Shown: positions 1 through 7,563 of the stretch, one piece after another
Position numbering within the stretch: the stretch's first letter is position 1
Layout: each line of letters begins with the position of its first letter
NCBI GenBank assembly: GCA_030600745.1
Contig: JAUVLL010000130.1
Location: 1-8,345, forward strand
DNA length: 8,345 bases
Direction of reading: 5' to 3'
Source: Spirochaetaceae bacterium
GTDB taxonomy: Bacteria; Spirochaetota; Spirochaetia; B11-G9
Notes under the pieces: generated by a model
The model's database searches: none
What the model was told of the DNA's origin: nothing
The model's input: only the letters and a program-made list of their open reading frames with translations
Program-made: the position numbers and the translations under genes

Positions 1-1176
1 TCTGATTATCTGGGTCGACTGGCAATTGGTAAAGTAATAAATGGTTCCACTAATTCAAAAAACAGTATGATATGTATTCAAAAGGGAGGTCAGGAAATTC
101 CCTTAAAAATTTCTAAACTCCAATGCTATGCCGGTTTAGGCTTACAGGAAATTGATCAGGTACAAGCCGGTGAGATTGTTGTTATCTCTGGAATTGATAA
201 TGTTCACATTGGAGATACAATATGCACAAAAGAGAGGCCAAAGGCTCTCCCCCGAATAACTGTGGATGAACCAACTGTTTTTATGAAGTTCACTCGGAAC
301 TCATCCCCACTTGCAGGGACTGAAGGGAAATTCGTACAACCGGGAAAGATCAAAGATCGTCTGGAAAAAGAGAGTCTTCTCAATGTTTCAATGCAGATGG
401 AAGAATCTTCTGATAAAGAAAACTTTATTGTTAAGGGGAGAGGGGAATTCCAGATGGCAATTCTCATTGAAACAATGCGAAGAGAAGGTTTCGAACTAAA
501 TGTGGGAAGACCTCAGGTAATATTTAAGTATGATACTGATGGTACACGATTGGAACCTATGGAACACCTCTATGTTGAATGTGAAAGCACTTTTACCGGA
601 ATTGTTACAGAAAAATTGTCCCGCAGAAAAGCTAAACTTATTAATATGACAAACCATGATGATGGAAGAGTACAACTGGAATTCAACACTCCCGCACGCT
701 CATTAATTGGCTACAGAGATGAGTTTCTAACCGATACCAGGGGTACAGGAATTATGAATTCTTCTTTTGCAGGGTATGACAATTATAAGGGAGACTTTGC
801 AAACAGATACTCCGGCAGCCTTGTTTCTGACCGTGCTGGTACAGCTGTCCCTTATGCACTATTCAACCTGGAACCCAGGGGTAATATGTTTATAACAGCT
901 GGGGATAAGGTGTATGAGGGGATGATTGTCGGGGAACACAACAGAGAGGGTGATTTAAATGTCAATCCTACAAAAACAAAAAAACTTTCAAACATGAGAG
1001 CTTCCGGCAAAGATGAAGCAGTAGTACTCTCTCCAATACTACCTATGACACTTGAAAGAGCCTTACAGTTTATACGGGATGATGAGCTGGTTGAGGTTAC
1101 TCCAAAAAGTATCAGGATAAGAAAAGCGGCTTTGTTTGCTCACGATAGAAAAAAACTGGAGAAACAAAATGAATAA
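1..1176 (+). CDS. typA: Ribosome-associated GTPase TypA/BipA, C-terminal part (5' end outside window)
   Basis: The frame is open from base 1, before the first ATG at 67, and the opening codons (SDYLGRLAIGKV) are the start of translation-factor domain II, so the gene enters from the left. About 391 codons are present of the roughly 600 usual for the family; the GTPase domain is missing. The visible order is domain II (codons 1 to about 85), an EF-G-like domain III with GRGEF at about 146-150 and MRREGFEL just after, a domain-V-like part with RSLIGYRDEF at about 233-242, and the TypA-specific C-terminal domain with NMRASGKDEAVV (from about 331) and DDELVEVTPKSIRIRK near the end. That last domain separates TypA from EF-G and LepA. 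TypA is a ribosome-binding GTPase linked in other bacteria to stress and cold adaptation and to ribosome assembly. The TAA stop is overlapped by the next gene's start. No frameshift is seen. Confidence 0.96.
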   Translation, partial: SDYLGRLAIGKVINGSTNSKNSMICIQKGGQEIPLKISKLQCYAGLGLQEIDQVQAGEIVVISGIDNVHIGDTICTKERPKALPRITVDEPTVFMKFTRNSSPLAGTEGKFVQPGKIKDRLEKESLLNVSMQMEESSDKENFIVKGRGEFQMAILIETMRREGFELNVGRPQVIFKYDTDGTRLEPMEHLYVECESTFTGIVTEKLSRRKAKLINMTNHDDGRVQLEFNTPARSLIGYRDEFLTDTRGTGIMNSSFAGYDNYKGDFANRYSGSLVSDRAGTAVPYALFNLEPRGNMFITAGDKVYEGMIVGEHNREGDLNVNPTKTKKLSNMRASGKDEAVVLSPILPMTLERALQFIRDDELVEVTPKSIRIRKAALFAHDRKKLEKQNE

Positions 1177-1453
1177 GCTTATTAAGGCACTTATGAAGGA
1201 ATACAATATTGAACTTACCGATATAAGATGGCTTATTGCTCACCGGATAACGGTAAGCCTACTATCAAGTAATGATAATTCCGAAGAAATATCAACGAGA
1301 ATATGGTCAGGTAAACTTGAGTCTGAGCTATATAATATGGAAGAGAAATTTTTAGATGACATTATTTCGCAGTTAAAAATGGGCTTAATTGATGAAGCAT
1401 GGATACGTGAACAGTTTGCAGAAGCTTCAGAATTAAAGTGCAGGAGAGATTAA
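1169..1453 (+). CDS. Small protein of unknown function, translationally coupled to typA
   Basis: This is a 94-residue protein that I do not recognise. I place the start at ATG 1169 rather than an in-frame ATG at 1136, because GGAG at 1158-1161 lies 7 nt before 1169 and the longer form would run deep into typA. The ATG overlaps the typA stop (ATGAATAA), an 8-bp overlap that suggests coupled translation. The protein (MNKLIKALMKEYNIEL at the start, CRRD at the end) is charged, has no signal peptide or membrane segment, and looks mostly helical. Residues 1-32 could form one or two short helices, a polar stretch with NDNSEE follows at about 35-40, and a long acidic amphipathic region covers about 48-90. 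The single cysteine is near the C terminus. A translation- or ribosome-related role would be a guess from position only. The open frame, ribosome site and clean end before the convergent gene support a real gene. Confidence 0.72.
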   Translation: MNKLIKALMKEYNIELTDIRWLIAHRITVSLLSSNDNSEEISTRIWSGKLESELYNMEEKFLDDIISQLKMGLIDEAWIREQFAEASELKCRRD

Positions 1454-1463
1454 GTTAAAGGGA

Positions 1464-1515
1464 CAGCCTGAATTAATCAGATCCTTGATAAACCTGTTCC
1501 AGTTCTTTCAGGCTG
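1464..1515. repeat. 9-bp perfect inverted repeat over the convergent gene ends; possible terminator
   Basis: CAGCCTGAA at 1464-1472 is the exact reverse complement of TTCAGGCTG at 1507-1515, with a 34-nt loop. The left arm fills most of the 19-bp gap between the two convergent stop codons, and the right arm lies within the last codons of the minus-strand GGDEF-EAL gene. An RNA from either strand could form this stem. There is no long T run after either side; the minus-strand continuation is only TCCCTTTAACTT. A bidirectional, inefficient terminator or an mRNA 3'-end stabilising stem is therefore possible but unproven. Confidence 0.4.
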
Positions 1516-3791
1516 AGAGCCTTACTGTATAAAAACCCCTGAAAGGAATTACATTTTCGTTCTGTGAAATATTTGCTCTGCTCTTCTTCTTCAATACCCT
1601 CTGCAATTACTTCCAGTTCAAGACTTTCTGAAAGACTAATAATTGAGTTTACAATCTTCTGATTATTCTTCTGAAAAAGTTTTGTTACAAAGGATATATC
1701 AATCTTAAGACTATCTACAGGAAGATTGGAAAGATAACTTAAGGATGAATATCCTGTACCAAAATCATCTATAACAAATTTTATTCCATTATGACGGTTT
1801 TTTATCTTAACCATTATATTACTTATCCGCTCCGGAGCACTCATAATGCTGGTTTCCGTTAATTCGAGCCTGAGATTTGAAGGATTAATGCCAGTTCTTT
1901 TTATTGCATTATCAATGTTATTTACTAAATCCTTATGATCAAACTGTCTTGCAGATAAATTAATAGATACATAAAGATGTTTCCCCCAGGAAGTAGAATT
2001 TATTACTTTAAGCCCTCTGCAGGAAGTCTCCAGTATCCAGTTACCCATGGGAATAATAAATCCGGTCTCTTCTGCAATAGGAATATACTTTTCCGGAGAA
2101 ATATACCCTCTTGAAGGATGAAACCAGCGAATAAGTGCCTCAAAACCCTTTACAGTACCATATCCATCAACTATCGGCTGATAATACATGTCTATTTCAT
2201 TTTTAGTAATTGCAAGCTTCATTCCCTGTTCCATATCCCATCTTTCATGGGCAGAAACATCTAATTCTCCGCTAAAAAAAGCATACCTGTTTTTTCCGGT
2301 CTCCTTGGCTTTATACATAGCAAGATCAGCGTTTTTAGTAACAGTTTCAATGTCTTCACCGTTTTCAGGTATTAGAGATATTCCAATACTTACTCCGATA
2401 TTCACACTGGAACTGTTAGGGGAAGATGTAAGAGTGTATGGTCTCCTGATTTCATTCAGAACATTGCCTGCAACCGTGGCAGCCTCAGTTTTTTTCCTGA
2501 TATTTCGTATTAGTATTACAAATTCATCGCCACCAAACCTGTACACAGCATCAGTATCACGCAGACTTCTTCGAAGTCTCCTTGCAGTTTTAATTAATAA
2601 CTCATCTCCGGACTGATGACCAAAAGTATCGTTTATCTGCTTAAATCCATCCAGATCCAGAAAAAATAAAGCACCATTAATATCCGGATTCTTTTCCATA
2701 TCATCAAAAAAAACTTTCATTTCCGAATCAAACAGCTCACGGTTACCCAGACTGGTAAGATTGTCGTGGAAAGCAAGATGCCTGAGTTTCCTTTCAATAT
2801 TTTTCCTGTTTGTAATATCTCTTATAATGCAGGTAAGTGTTCTTCCACTGATATCCTTGGCATTACCAAAAGACATCTCCATTGGTGAAATACCTCTGTT
2901 TTTGTTTTTTCCAAGAATTTCTATTACCTTTTTAAGACCCATCTCGTTTCGATCTACGAAATCCACATAAAAATATTTTTTAAAATCATTCATATATCTG
3001 ATAAATTCCGATGGTGGAAAAAGAATTTCAAAATCCAGACCCAGCAATTCCTCTCTTTCATATCCAAACACCTGCTTAACAGCATAATTTGCATAGATAA
3101 TTTTGAAATTTTCATCTATACGTATAATAACTTCAGATATTGTTTCAGATAGAGCATCATAATTATTTTTACTCTCTTTAAGCTCATCTATCAGACTCTG
3201 ATTATATGTAAGGTCTCTTATTATCATCAGTTTTAAAGGATTGAAATCCCTCGTTATTGATGTTGTAAAGGATTCAAAAGACTTCATATTTCCATATTTT
3301 GTCATCCCCCGGAACACATGTATGTCTTCTGCTTCAATTTCATGATTTTTATAATCAAAGGGCTTTGAACCTTCCCATCCTCTTTTAAAACTTTCATGGT
3401 AAACTTCACTTATAATCTTATAGATACTCTTTCCTACAAGTTCATCTTCTCTATATTCCAATACAGCCTGACATGCAGGATTAATTTTAAGGATTTTATT
3501 GTTCACATCCAATTCTATAACAACATCAGAGGTATTCTCAAGAATAAGATTAAAGCTATCAGCTTCTTCAGTTGAACTTTCAAGATTTGAATTGAAATTC
3601 CGGATAATACTCTGGAACATACCGTCGAAAAGAGATTCTCCCCGATCAAGAAGTACCGGAACAACATCTGCAACCTTAGAAGGATCAGTTATGTTCCTGT
3701 ATTCAGCAATATAGGAAGAGATGTTATCGACTTTATCATCCAGTGATATAATCTTATCTTCCACTCCGCCAAGAATACTTTTATTTTCCAT
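1473..3791 (-). CDS. PAS-PAS-GGDEF-EAL cyclic di-GMP turnover protein (diguanylate cyclase/phosphodiesterase)
   Basis: This 772-residue protein has no membrane segment or signal peptide, so it is probably cytosolic. An N-terminal helical region (about 1-75) precedes PAS 1 (about 78-195) and PAS 2 (about 208-330), then GGDEF (about 335-508) and EAL (about 515-768). The GGDEF site is intact: RFGGDEF at 418-424, metal-binding D379 in FLDLDGF, and an RxxD inhibitory site at 411-414 exactly five residues before GGDEF. The EAL site is also complete: EALIRW at 551-556, N611 in NLSARQF, E643 in ELTET, DD at 675-676 in DDFGTG, K696, E731 in AEG and QGF at 751-753. By family rules it could both make and hydrolyse cyclic di-GMP; which activity dominates cannot be read from sequence. 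The PAS ligands are unknown. The ATG at 3791 has no Shine-Dalgarno. The gene is last in the minus-strand run, 63 bp after the nitroreductase. Confidence 0.95.
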   Translation of the reverse strand: MENKSILGGVEDKIISLDDKVDNISSYIAEYRNITDPSKVADVVPVLLDRGESLFDGMFQSIIRNFNSNLESSTEEADSFNLILENTSDVVIELDVNNKILKINPACQAVLEYREDELVGKSIYKIISEVYHESFKRGWEGSKPFDYKNHEIEAEDIHVFRGMTKYGNMKSFESFTTSITRDFNPLKLMIIRDLTYNQSLIDELKESKNNYDALSETISEVIIRIDENFKIIYANYAVKQVFGYEREELLGLDFEILFPPSEFIRYMNDFKKYFYVDFVDRNEMGLKKVIEILGKNKNRGISPMEMSFGNAKDISGRTLTCIIRDITNRKNIERKLRHLAFHDNLTSLGNRELFDSEMKVFFDDMEKNPDINGALFFLDLDGFKQINDTFGHQSGDELLIKTARRLRRSLRDTDAVYRFGGDEFVILIRNIRKKTEAATVAGNVLNEIRRPYTLTSSPNSSSVNIGVSIGISLIPENGEDIETVTKNADLAMYKAKETGKNRYAFFSGELDVSAHERWDMEQGMKLAITKNEIDMYYQPIVDGYGTVKGFEALIRWFHPSRGYISPEKYIPIAEETGFIIPMGNWILETSCRGLKVINSTSWGKHLYVSINLSARQFDHKDLVNNIDNAIKRTGINPSNLRLELTETSIMSAPERISNIMVKIKNRHNGIKFVIDDFGTGYSSLSYLSNLPVDSLKIDISFVTKLFQKNNQKIVNSIISLSESLELEVIAEGIEEEEQSKYFTERKCNSFQGFLYSKALSLKELEQVYQGSD

Positions 3792-3797
3792 TAATTT

Positions 3798-3826
3798 ATG
3801 CTATTATTTTTTATTGACATTTGCAA
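3798..3826 (-). promoter_or_regulatory. Possible promoter for the GGDEF-EAL gene, leaderless geometry
   Basis: Read on the minus strand, TTGCAA (3826-3821) and TAGCAT (3803-3798) are separated by 17 bp, each matching the sigma70 consensus at four of six positions. Only six bases separate the -10-like hexamer from the ATG at 3791, so the predicted first transcribed base is the A of the ATG. No ribosome binding site is visible in this gap, which fits a leaderless message. The individual match is weak in an A+T-rich region; read-through from the nitroreductase is an alternative. Confidence 0.33.
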
Positions 3827-3834
3827 GCAATAAA
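3810..3834. repeat. Inverted repeat TTTATTG-N11-CAATAAA upstream of the GGDEF-EAL gene; candidate operator
   Basis: TTTATTG at 3810-3816 and CAATAAA at 3828-3834 are perfect 7-bp inverted arms around an 11-bp centre. The centre holds the palindrome TTGCAA, which is also the candidate -35 of the GGDEF-EAL gene. This position suits a repressor or activator site. It makes a poor intrinsic terminator for the nitroreductase, because the stem is A+T-rich and is followed on the minus strand by A residues rather than T. A chance repeat is possible. Confidence 0.35.
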
Positions 3835-3854
3835 TTAATTTTAAACAGCTGGTT

Positions 3855-4640
3855 TTACTCTACTCCTGACCAATTATCAAGAGCTTTTTGTACTGAACGG
3901 TTCATCTCCAGAGTAAAGTCTGCTGTAAATTTCTTTGTATAGAAGTGTTGACCCAAATTTTCTGAGTTTCCAGTATATTTGCCGCTTTTAAAATACTTCT
4001 CCTTAATAGGCTTAACCATCTCCATAAAATCAGCTTGCTTTAATCTTTTGTATTGATTTTTGAAATGTATGTACTCTTTTAGATATCTTGGAACAGTCTG
4101 TCTACCGGTATAATCGCCTACAGGGTAACCAAAGCACAACATAGTTATTGGGAATGTGTATTCAGGGAGATTAAACATTTCCTGATGAATCTCATAATTC
4201 TCCATAATATCACCGATATAACAGGAACCAAGACCAAGTGATTCTGCTGCGATGACGGAATTCTGTGCTGCAATAAGAGCATCACAACTGGCAAGCATTA
4301 AATCTCCAACACCGGGAGTTCTATGCTGAATACCCTCTTTTATACTATACTCCTTAACACCTGAACTGATAAAAAAATCGTATGTTCTCTGATAGTCGGC
4401 AAGAAATAACAGTACAAGGGGAGCTGTTGCAATAAAGGGCTGATCATCACAGGTCTTTACCAATCTGTCCTTCAAACTCTGATCATCTACTTCAATTATA
4501 GAGTAAAGCATCTGATTACCTGCAGTTGGTGCTCTCATGGCTGAATGAATAATTGAATCAATATCATCCTTACTAATTTTTTTATCAGCAAATTTTCTTA
4601 CAGATTTTCTATTACTAATTAGTTTAAGAGTTTCATTCAC
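3855..4640 (-). CDS. FMN-dependent nitroreductase family protein (NfsA/FRP-like)
   Basis: This 261-residue protein belongs to the nitroreductase family of FMN enzymes, which use NAD(P)H to reduce nitro compounds, quinones or flavins. Visible marks are RKSVRKF at 11-17 (phosphate/FMN-contacting arginines), APTAGNQ at 37-43, GLGSCYIG at 136-143 and GYPVGD at 171-176. A C-terminal tail of about 80 residues after the core, with RYLKEYIHFKNQYK at about 185-198, resembles the longer NfsA/FRP-type members that clasp the partner subunit; these enzymes are homodimers. The start is GTG at 4640: no in-frame ATG lies nearby, and GGAG at 4653-4650 sits 9 nt upstream inside the last codons of trkH. Only 2 bp separate it from the trkH stop, so co-transcription and coupled translation are likely. 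The physiological substrate cannot be told. A role in thiol or redox balance next to K+ uptake is only an inference. Confidence 0.88.
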   Translation of the reverse strand: MNETLKLISNRKSVRKFADKKISKDDIDSIIHSAMRAPTAGNQMLYSIIEVDDQSLKDRLVKTCDDQPFIATAPLVLLFLADYQRTYDFFISSGVKEYSIKEGIQHRTPGVGDLMLASCDALIAAQNSVIAAESLGLGSCYIGDIMENYEIHQEMFNLPEYTFPITMLCFGYPVGDYTGRQTVPRYLKEYIHFKNQYKRLKQADFMEMVKPIKEKYFKSGKYTGNSENLGQHFYTKKFTADFTLEMNRSVQKALDNWSGVE

Positions 4641-4642
4641 AA

Positions 4643-6091
4643 CTAGGGTCTCCAGAATTTTGGTGTGATTAAAATAAGAACTGTATAGATCTCAAGCCTG
4701 CCGAGCATCATTGCTGCACTAAGAATCCATTTAATATAGACAGGATAAAAGGAGTAGTTTAAAGCAGGCCCTATCTTACCAAAACCAGGCCCAATATTAC
4801 CTAATGTAACCAGTGCTGTTGAGAATGAAGTTAGAATATCATATCCACCGGAAGCAACACTTAATGTAACAACAAGCAGAAGGAACATATAAAGAAAGAA
4901 AAATCCTGCAATGGGATAGACAATTTCCTTTTTCATAACAATTCCGTTCATTCTTAATCTGAAAACACCACTTGGATAAACCATCTGTTTCATCTCATGA
5001 AATGCCAGCTTAACAAGAGTTACTATCCTTACAACCTTTATTCCTCCACCAGTAGATCCTGAACAACCACCTACAAACATAGTAAAGAAAAGTGCATTTT
5101 TTGCAAAAGACGGCCACCCGGCAAAATCGGCAGTTGTAAATCCGGTTGTTGTTAAAATTGACGCTGTTTGAAATCCGGCATACTGTAAACTTTTGCCGAA
5201 ACTACCGTATGTACCAAGAAGGTTAATGCTTATTAACAGTGTAGTTACAACAAAAATCGAAAAATATACTCTCATTTCCGTATCTCTAAAAAACCCTTTG
5301 AAATTGCCGGAAATAATTTTATAGTAGAGATTAAAATTCATCCCTGCTATTATCATAAAAACAGTTATTACGATATGTATAAATGCAGAGTCGAAAGCGC
5401 CGACACTTCCTCCCCTTGTGGAAAAGCCTCCGGTTGCCATGGTTCCAAATGTATGCGTAGAGGCATCAAACAGGGACATTCCGCCAAACATAAGAAGAGT
5501 TATCTCTAAAAAGGTAAATCCTACGTAGATGAGCCATAGTATCTTTGCTGTTTGTGTAATCTTTGGTGTCATTTTATCAAGGGATGGTCCGGGTGCCTCA
5601 GCCCGGAGCAGCTGTGTACCGCCAATACCAAGCAAAGGCAGCAGGGCTACAGTAAGCACAACAATACCCATTCCCCCAAGCCAATGAGTCATAGACCGCC
5701 AGAATAACATTCCATTGGACAACCCTTCTATATCAGTCAAAATAGAAGCTCCTGTAGTTGTAAACCCGGACATAGTTTCAAAAAAAGCATCTGTATACGA
5801 GGGAATTGCGCCGGAAAAGACAAAAGGCAGAGAACCTGCCAGGGAAGCGGCAATCCAACTGGAAGAGACAAGAAGAAAACCTTCTCTTGTACCGATAACA
5901 TGGTTTTTAGAAGTTTTTGTAATAAAATATATTATCACATTTAGAGGAATTATAATTGCAAGAGTTTTGAGAAAAGCAAAAACCGATGACATTTCATGGT
6001 AATAGAGTGCAACTACAATAGATACAATTATAAACAAAGAGATAATCATCATAAGTACTGAAAGAACATGCAGAACTGTTTTAATTTTCAC
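4643..6091 (-). CDS. trkH: Trk-type potassium uptake membrane subunit TrkH
   Basis: This 482-residue, strongly hydrophobic protein is the K+-translocating subunit of the Trk system in the inner membrane. Its length matches the family. The four pore-loop repeats are all visible: FTTTGAS at 110-116, ATGGFST at 219-225, TTTGFTT at 314-320 and LGNIGPGF at 430-437. The filter glycines are around 114, 221/222, 317 and 431. The glycine-rich intramembrane stretch GGCSGSTGGG at 341-350 follows the third pore loop, as in known TrkH proteins, where it gates the channel. The opening segments (about 8-30 and 43-57) are membrane helices. The start is GTG at 6091, sharing GTGA with the trkA stop; AAGGA at 6107-6103 lies 11 nt upstream, a rather long spacing, so coupling to trkA translation probably helps. 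KtrB is the main alternative, but the length and the two-RCK TrkA partner favour TrkH. Confidence 0.95.
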   Translation of the reverse strand: MKIKTVLHVLSVLMMIISLFIIVSIVVALYYHEMSSVFAFLKTLAIIIPLNVIIYFITKTSKNHVIGTREGFLLVSSSWIAASLAGSLPFVFSGAIPSYTDAFFETMSGFTTTGASILTDIEGLSNGMLFWRSMTHWLGGMGIVVLTVALLPLLGIGGTQLLRAEAPGPSLDKMTPKITQTAKILWLIYVGFTFLEITLLMFGGMSLFDASTHTFGTMATGGFSTRGGSVGAFDSAFIHIVITVFMIIAGMNFNLYYKIISGNFKGFFRDTEMRVYFSIFVVTTLLISINLLGTYGSFGKSLQYAGFQTASILTTTGFTTADFAGWPSFAKNALFFTMFVGGCSGSTGGGIKVVRIVTLVKLAFHEMKQMVYPSGVFRLRMNGIVMKKEIVYPIAGFFFLYMFLLLVVTLSVASGGYDILTSFSTALVTLGNIGPGFGKIGPALNYSFYPVYIKWILSAAMMLGRLEIYTVLILITPKFWRP

Positions 6092-7488
6092 TCTACAAGA
6101 AGTCCTTCCAGTTTTTTAATCGACTCCCTCTCTGTAATTATTGCAATATAATCATTAGCTTCCACAACTAACGATCCATAAGGAATAATAGTATCTTCAC
6201 CTCTGGAAATTAGTATTATCAATGTGTTTTTAGGCAGTTTTATATCTGCAAGCTGTTTTCCTATCAATGTTGAACTAACAGATATTGAGAATTCAAGAAC
6301 CTCAAGTTTACCACCGGATATTGCATATACATTTTTTATATTTCCCCTGCGTATTATCTTAAGAATGGAGTTTACAACTGTGGTATTTCTGCTTATTGCA
6401 ACATCAAGATTAAGATTGTGCGCCATATGGCGATAACTGTCCTTCATAACCAGGGAAATTGCTTTTTCAATACCAAGTGATTTTGCATAGCTGCCGGCTA
6501 TTATATTAAGTTCATGATTTCCTGTAGCAGATATAATCAGGTCGTTTTTAAGCAACTCTTCATCTTCAAGCACCCCCTCATCCATAATGTCCTGACATGT
6601 AACCAGTGCCTGAGGGAAACGCTCCGATAATATTTTAGTCCTGTTATAATCCTTATCGATTATATGCAGTTTTTTCCTTTTTTTATTAAGGAGTATATTT
6701 TTCAACCGTCCAAGGATATTGGGAACAACTTCCTGATTTTCCAGTATGACCTCAGCAATATTCATTCCTACATCACCGCCGCCAATGAGAAGAATTTTGT
6801 TTATTTCCTGCCCTCCAAGGTTTTCAAGGGCATAGATTTCTTCAAATATTTCTTTTGTAGAGAGAATATAGACTCTGTCATTTTCACGTAAAATAGTTTC
6901 TCCATCCGGTATAATGGAGTAATTATCTCTTATAATCACAGAAACCAAAAAATCGAGATTAACTTCCTTTCTAACAGTTTTTAATGGTCTATTGATAAAT
7001 ACAGAGTCCCTGCCAAGAGGAATGTCCCTCATCTCTATCCTGCCATTCTCAAACTTCATAATATCACTTCTGGCACCATGTTCCAGAGCTCTGATAATTG
7101 CTCCGGAAACTTCTTTATCAGGGTTAATAAGATAATCGATACCAAGAATGGAGTTATCAATCAGTTTAGTATCCGCATAGTCCATATTCCGTACCCTGGC
7201 AATGGTAATAGGTTTTGAAAACTCTGTAGATACAAGGCCGCAGGCGATCATATTAATTTCATCCGATTTAGTAACGCTTACAAATACATCAGCCTTCTGA
7301 ATTCCGGCTTTTTTCAGAGTTTTAAGGTTTGTACCCGATGCATTCAGAACAAGACAATCCAGATTATTTGAAGAATTTTTTGCCCTGTCAGAGTTTAACT
7401 CTATTAAAGCAACATCTTTACCTTCATCAATTAGCTGACGGGCAAGCATATAACCTACCCTGCCGGCTCCAAGAATAACAATATACAT
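6088..7488 (-). CDS. trkA: Trk potassium uptake regulatory subunit TrkA (two RCK domains)
   Basis: This 466-residue cytosolic protein is the peripheral, nucleotide-binding subunit that gates TrkH in response to ATP/ADP or NAD(H). It has the duplicated layout of true TrkA: first RCK-N Rossmann domain with GAGRVG at 7-12 and acidic E30 at the end of the second strand (about 1-130), first RCK-C (about 140-222), second RCK-N with GGGDVG at 236-241 and D278 in HIIDKD (about 230-370), then second RCK-C (about 385-466). KtrA has only one RCK unit, so TrkA is preferred. A lysine-rich insert (NKKRKK, about 268-273) lies in the second Rossmann fold. The start is ATG at 7488, directly at the glycine-loop strand, so no upstream extension is needed; no Shine-Dalgarno precedes it. 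It is the first gene of the minus-strand run and overlaps trkH by 4 bp, which fits fixed-ratio production of partners. Confidence 0.96.
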   Translation of the reverse strand: MYIVILGAGRVGYMLARQLIDEGKDVALIELNSDRAKNSSNNLDCLVLNASGTNLKTLKKAGIQKADVFVSVTKSDEINMIACGLVSTEFSKPITIARVRNMDYADTKLIDNSILGIDYLINPDKEVSGAIIRALEHGARSDIMKFENGRIEMRDIPLGRDSVFINRPLKTVRKEVNLDFLVSVIIRDNYSIIPDGETILRENDRVYILSTKEIFEEIYALENLGGQEINKILLIGGGDVGMNIAEVILENQEVVPNILGRLKNILLNKKRKKLHIIDKDYNRTKILSERFPQALVTCQDIMDEGVLEDEELLKNDLIISATGNHELNIIAGSYAKSLGIEKAISLVMKDSYRHMAHNLNLDVAISRNTTVVNSILKIIRRGNIKNVYAISGGKLEVLEFSISVSSTLIGKQLADIKLPKNTLIILISRGEDTIIPYGSLVVEANDYIAIITERESIKKLEGLLVE

Positions 7489-7495
7489 GGGTAAC

Positions 7496-7524
7496 AGGCT
7501 AAATTACTGGAGTCGGATTGTCAA
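7496..7524 (-). promoter_or_regulatory. Candidate trkA promoter, leaderless geometry
   Basis: On the minus strand a perfect -35 hexamer TTGACA (7524-7519) is followed after 17 bp by TAGCCT (7501-7496), a three-of-six match to the -10. Seven bases separate it from the trkA ATG at 7488, so transcription should begin at or just before the start codon. The CTGTTACCC run before the ATG contains no ribosome binding site. This promoter would drive trkA-trkH-nitroreductase and possibly the GGDEF-EAL gene. The -10 is weak. Confidence 0.42.
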
Positions 7525-7563
7525 TGGGGGAAATTAATAGTTAAAATCTCAACAGCAAATCAG

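Noticed and set aside
204..467. 87-codon minus-strand frame and 62-codon plus-strand frame inside typA
   Set aside because: Both are shadows of the typA reading frame, whose conserved residues explain the sequence.
1136..1168. Longer start at ATG 1136 for the small gene after typA
   Set aside because: It would overlap typA by about 40 bp and lacks a ribosome site, whereas ATG 1169 has GGAG 7 nt upstream.
2188..2616. 142-codon plus-strand open frame opposite the GGDEF/EAL coding region, and similar ones at 2761-2970 and 3499-3714
   Set aside because: They lie wholly antisense to a strongly conserved enzyme with intact motifs and show no recognisable domain or ribosome site.
3814..3841. Plus-strand TTGACA at 3814-3819 as a promoter
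   Set aside because: The best -10 match (TAATTT, three of six) is poor and the transcript would only run antisense into the nitroreductase.
5715..6002. 95-codon plus-strand frame opposite the trkH start region, with others opposite trkA at 6224-6436 and 6664-6891
   Set aside because: They are antisense to TrkH and TrkA domains with clear motifs; no independent coding evidence.
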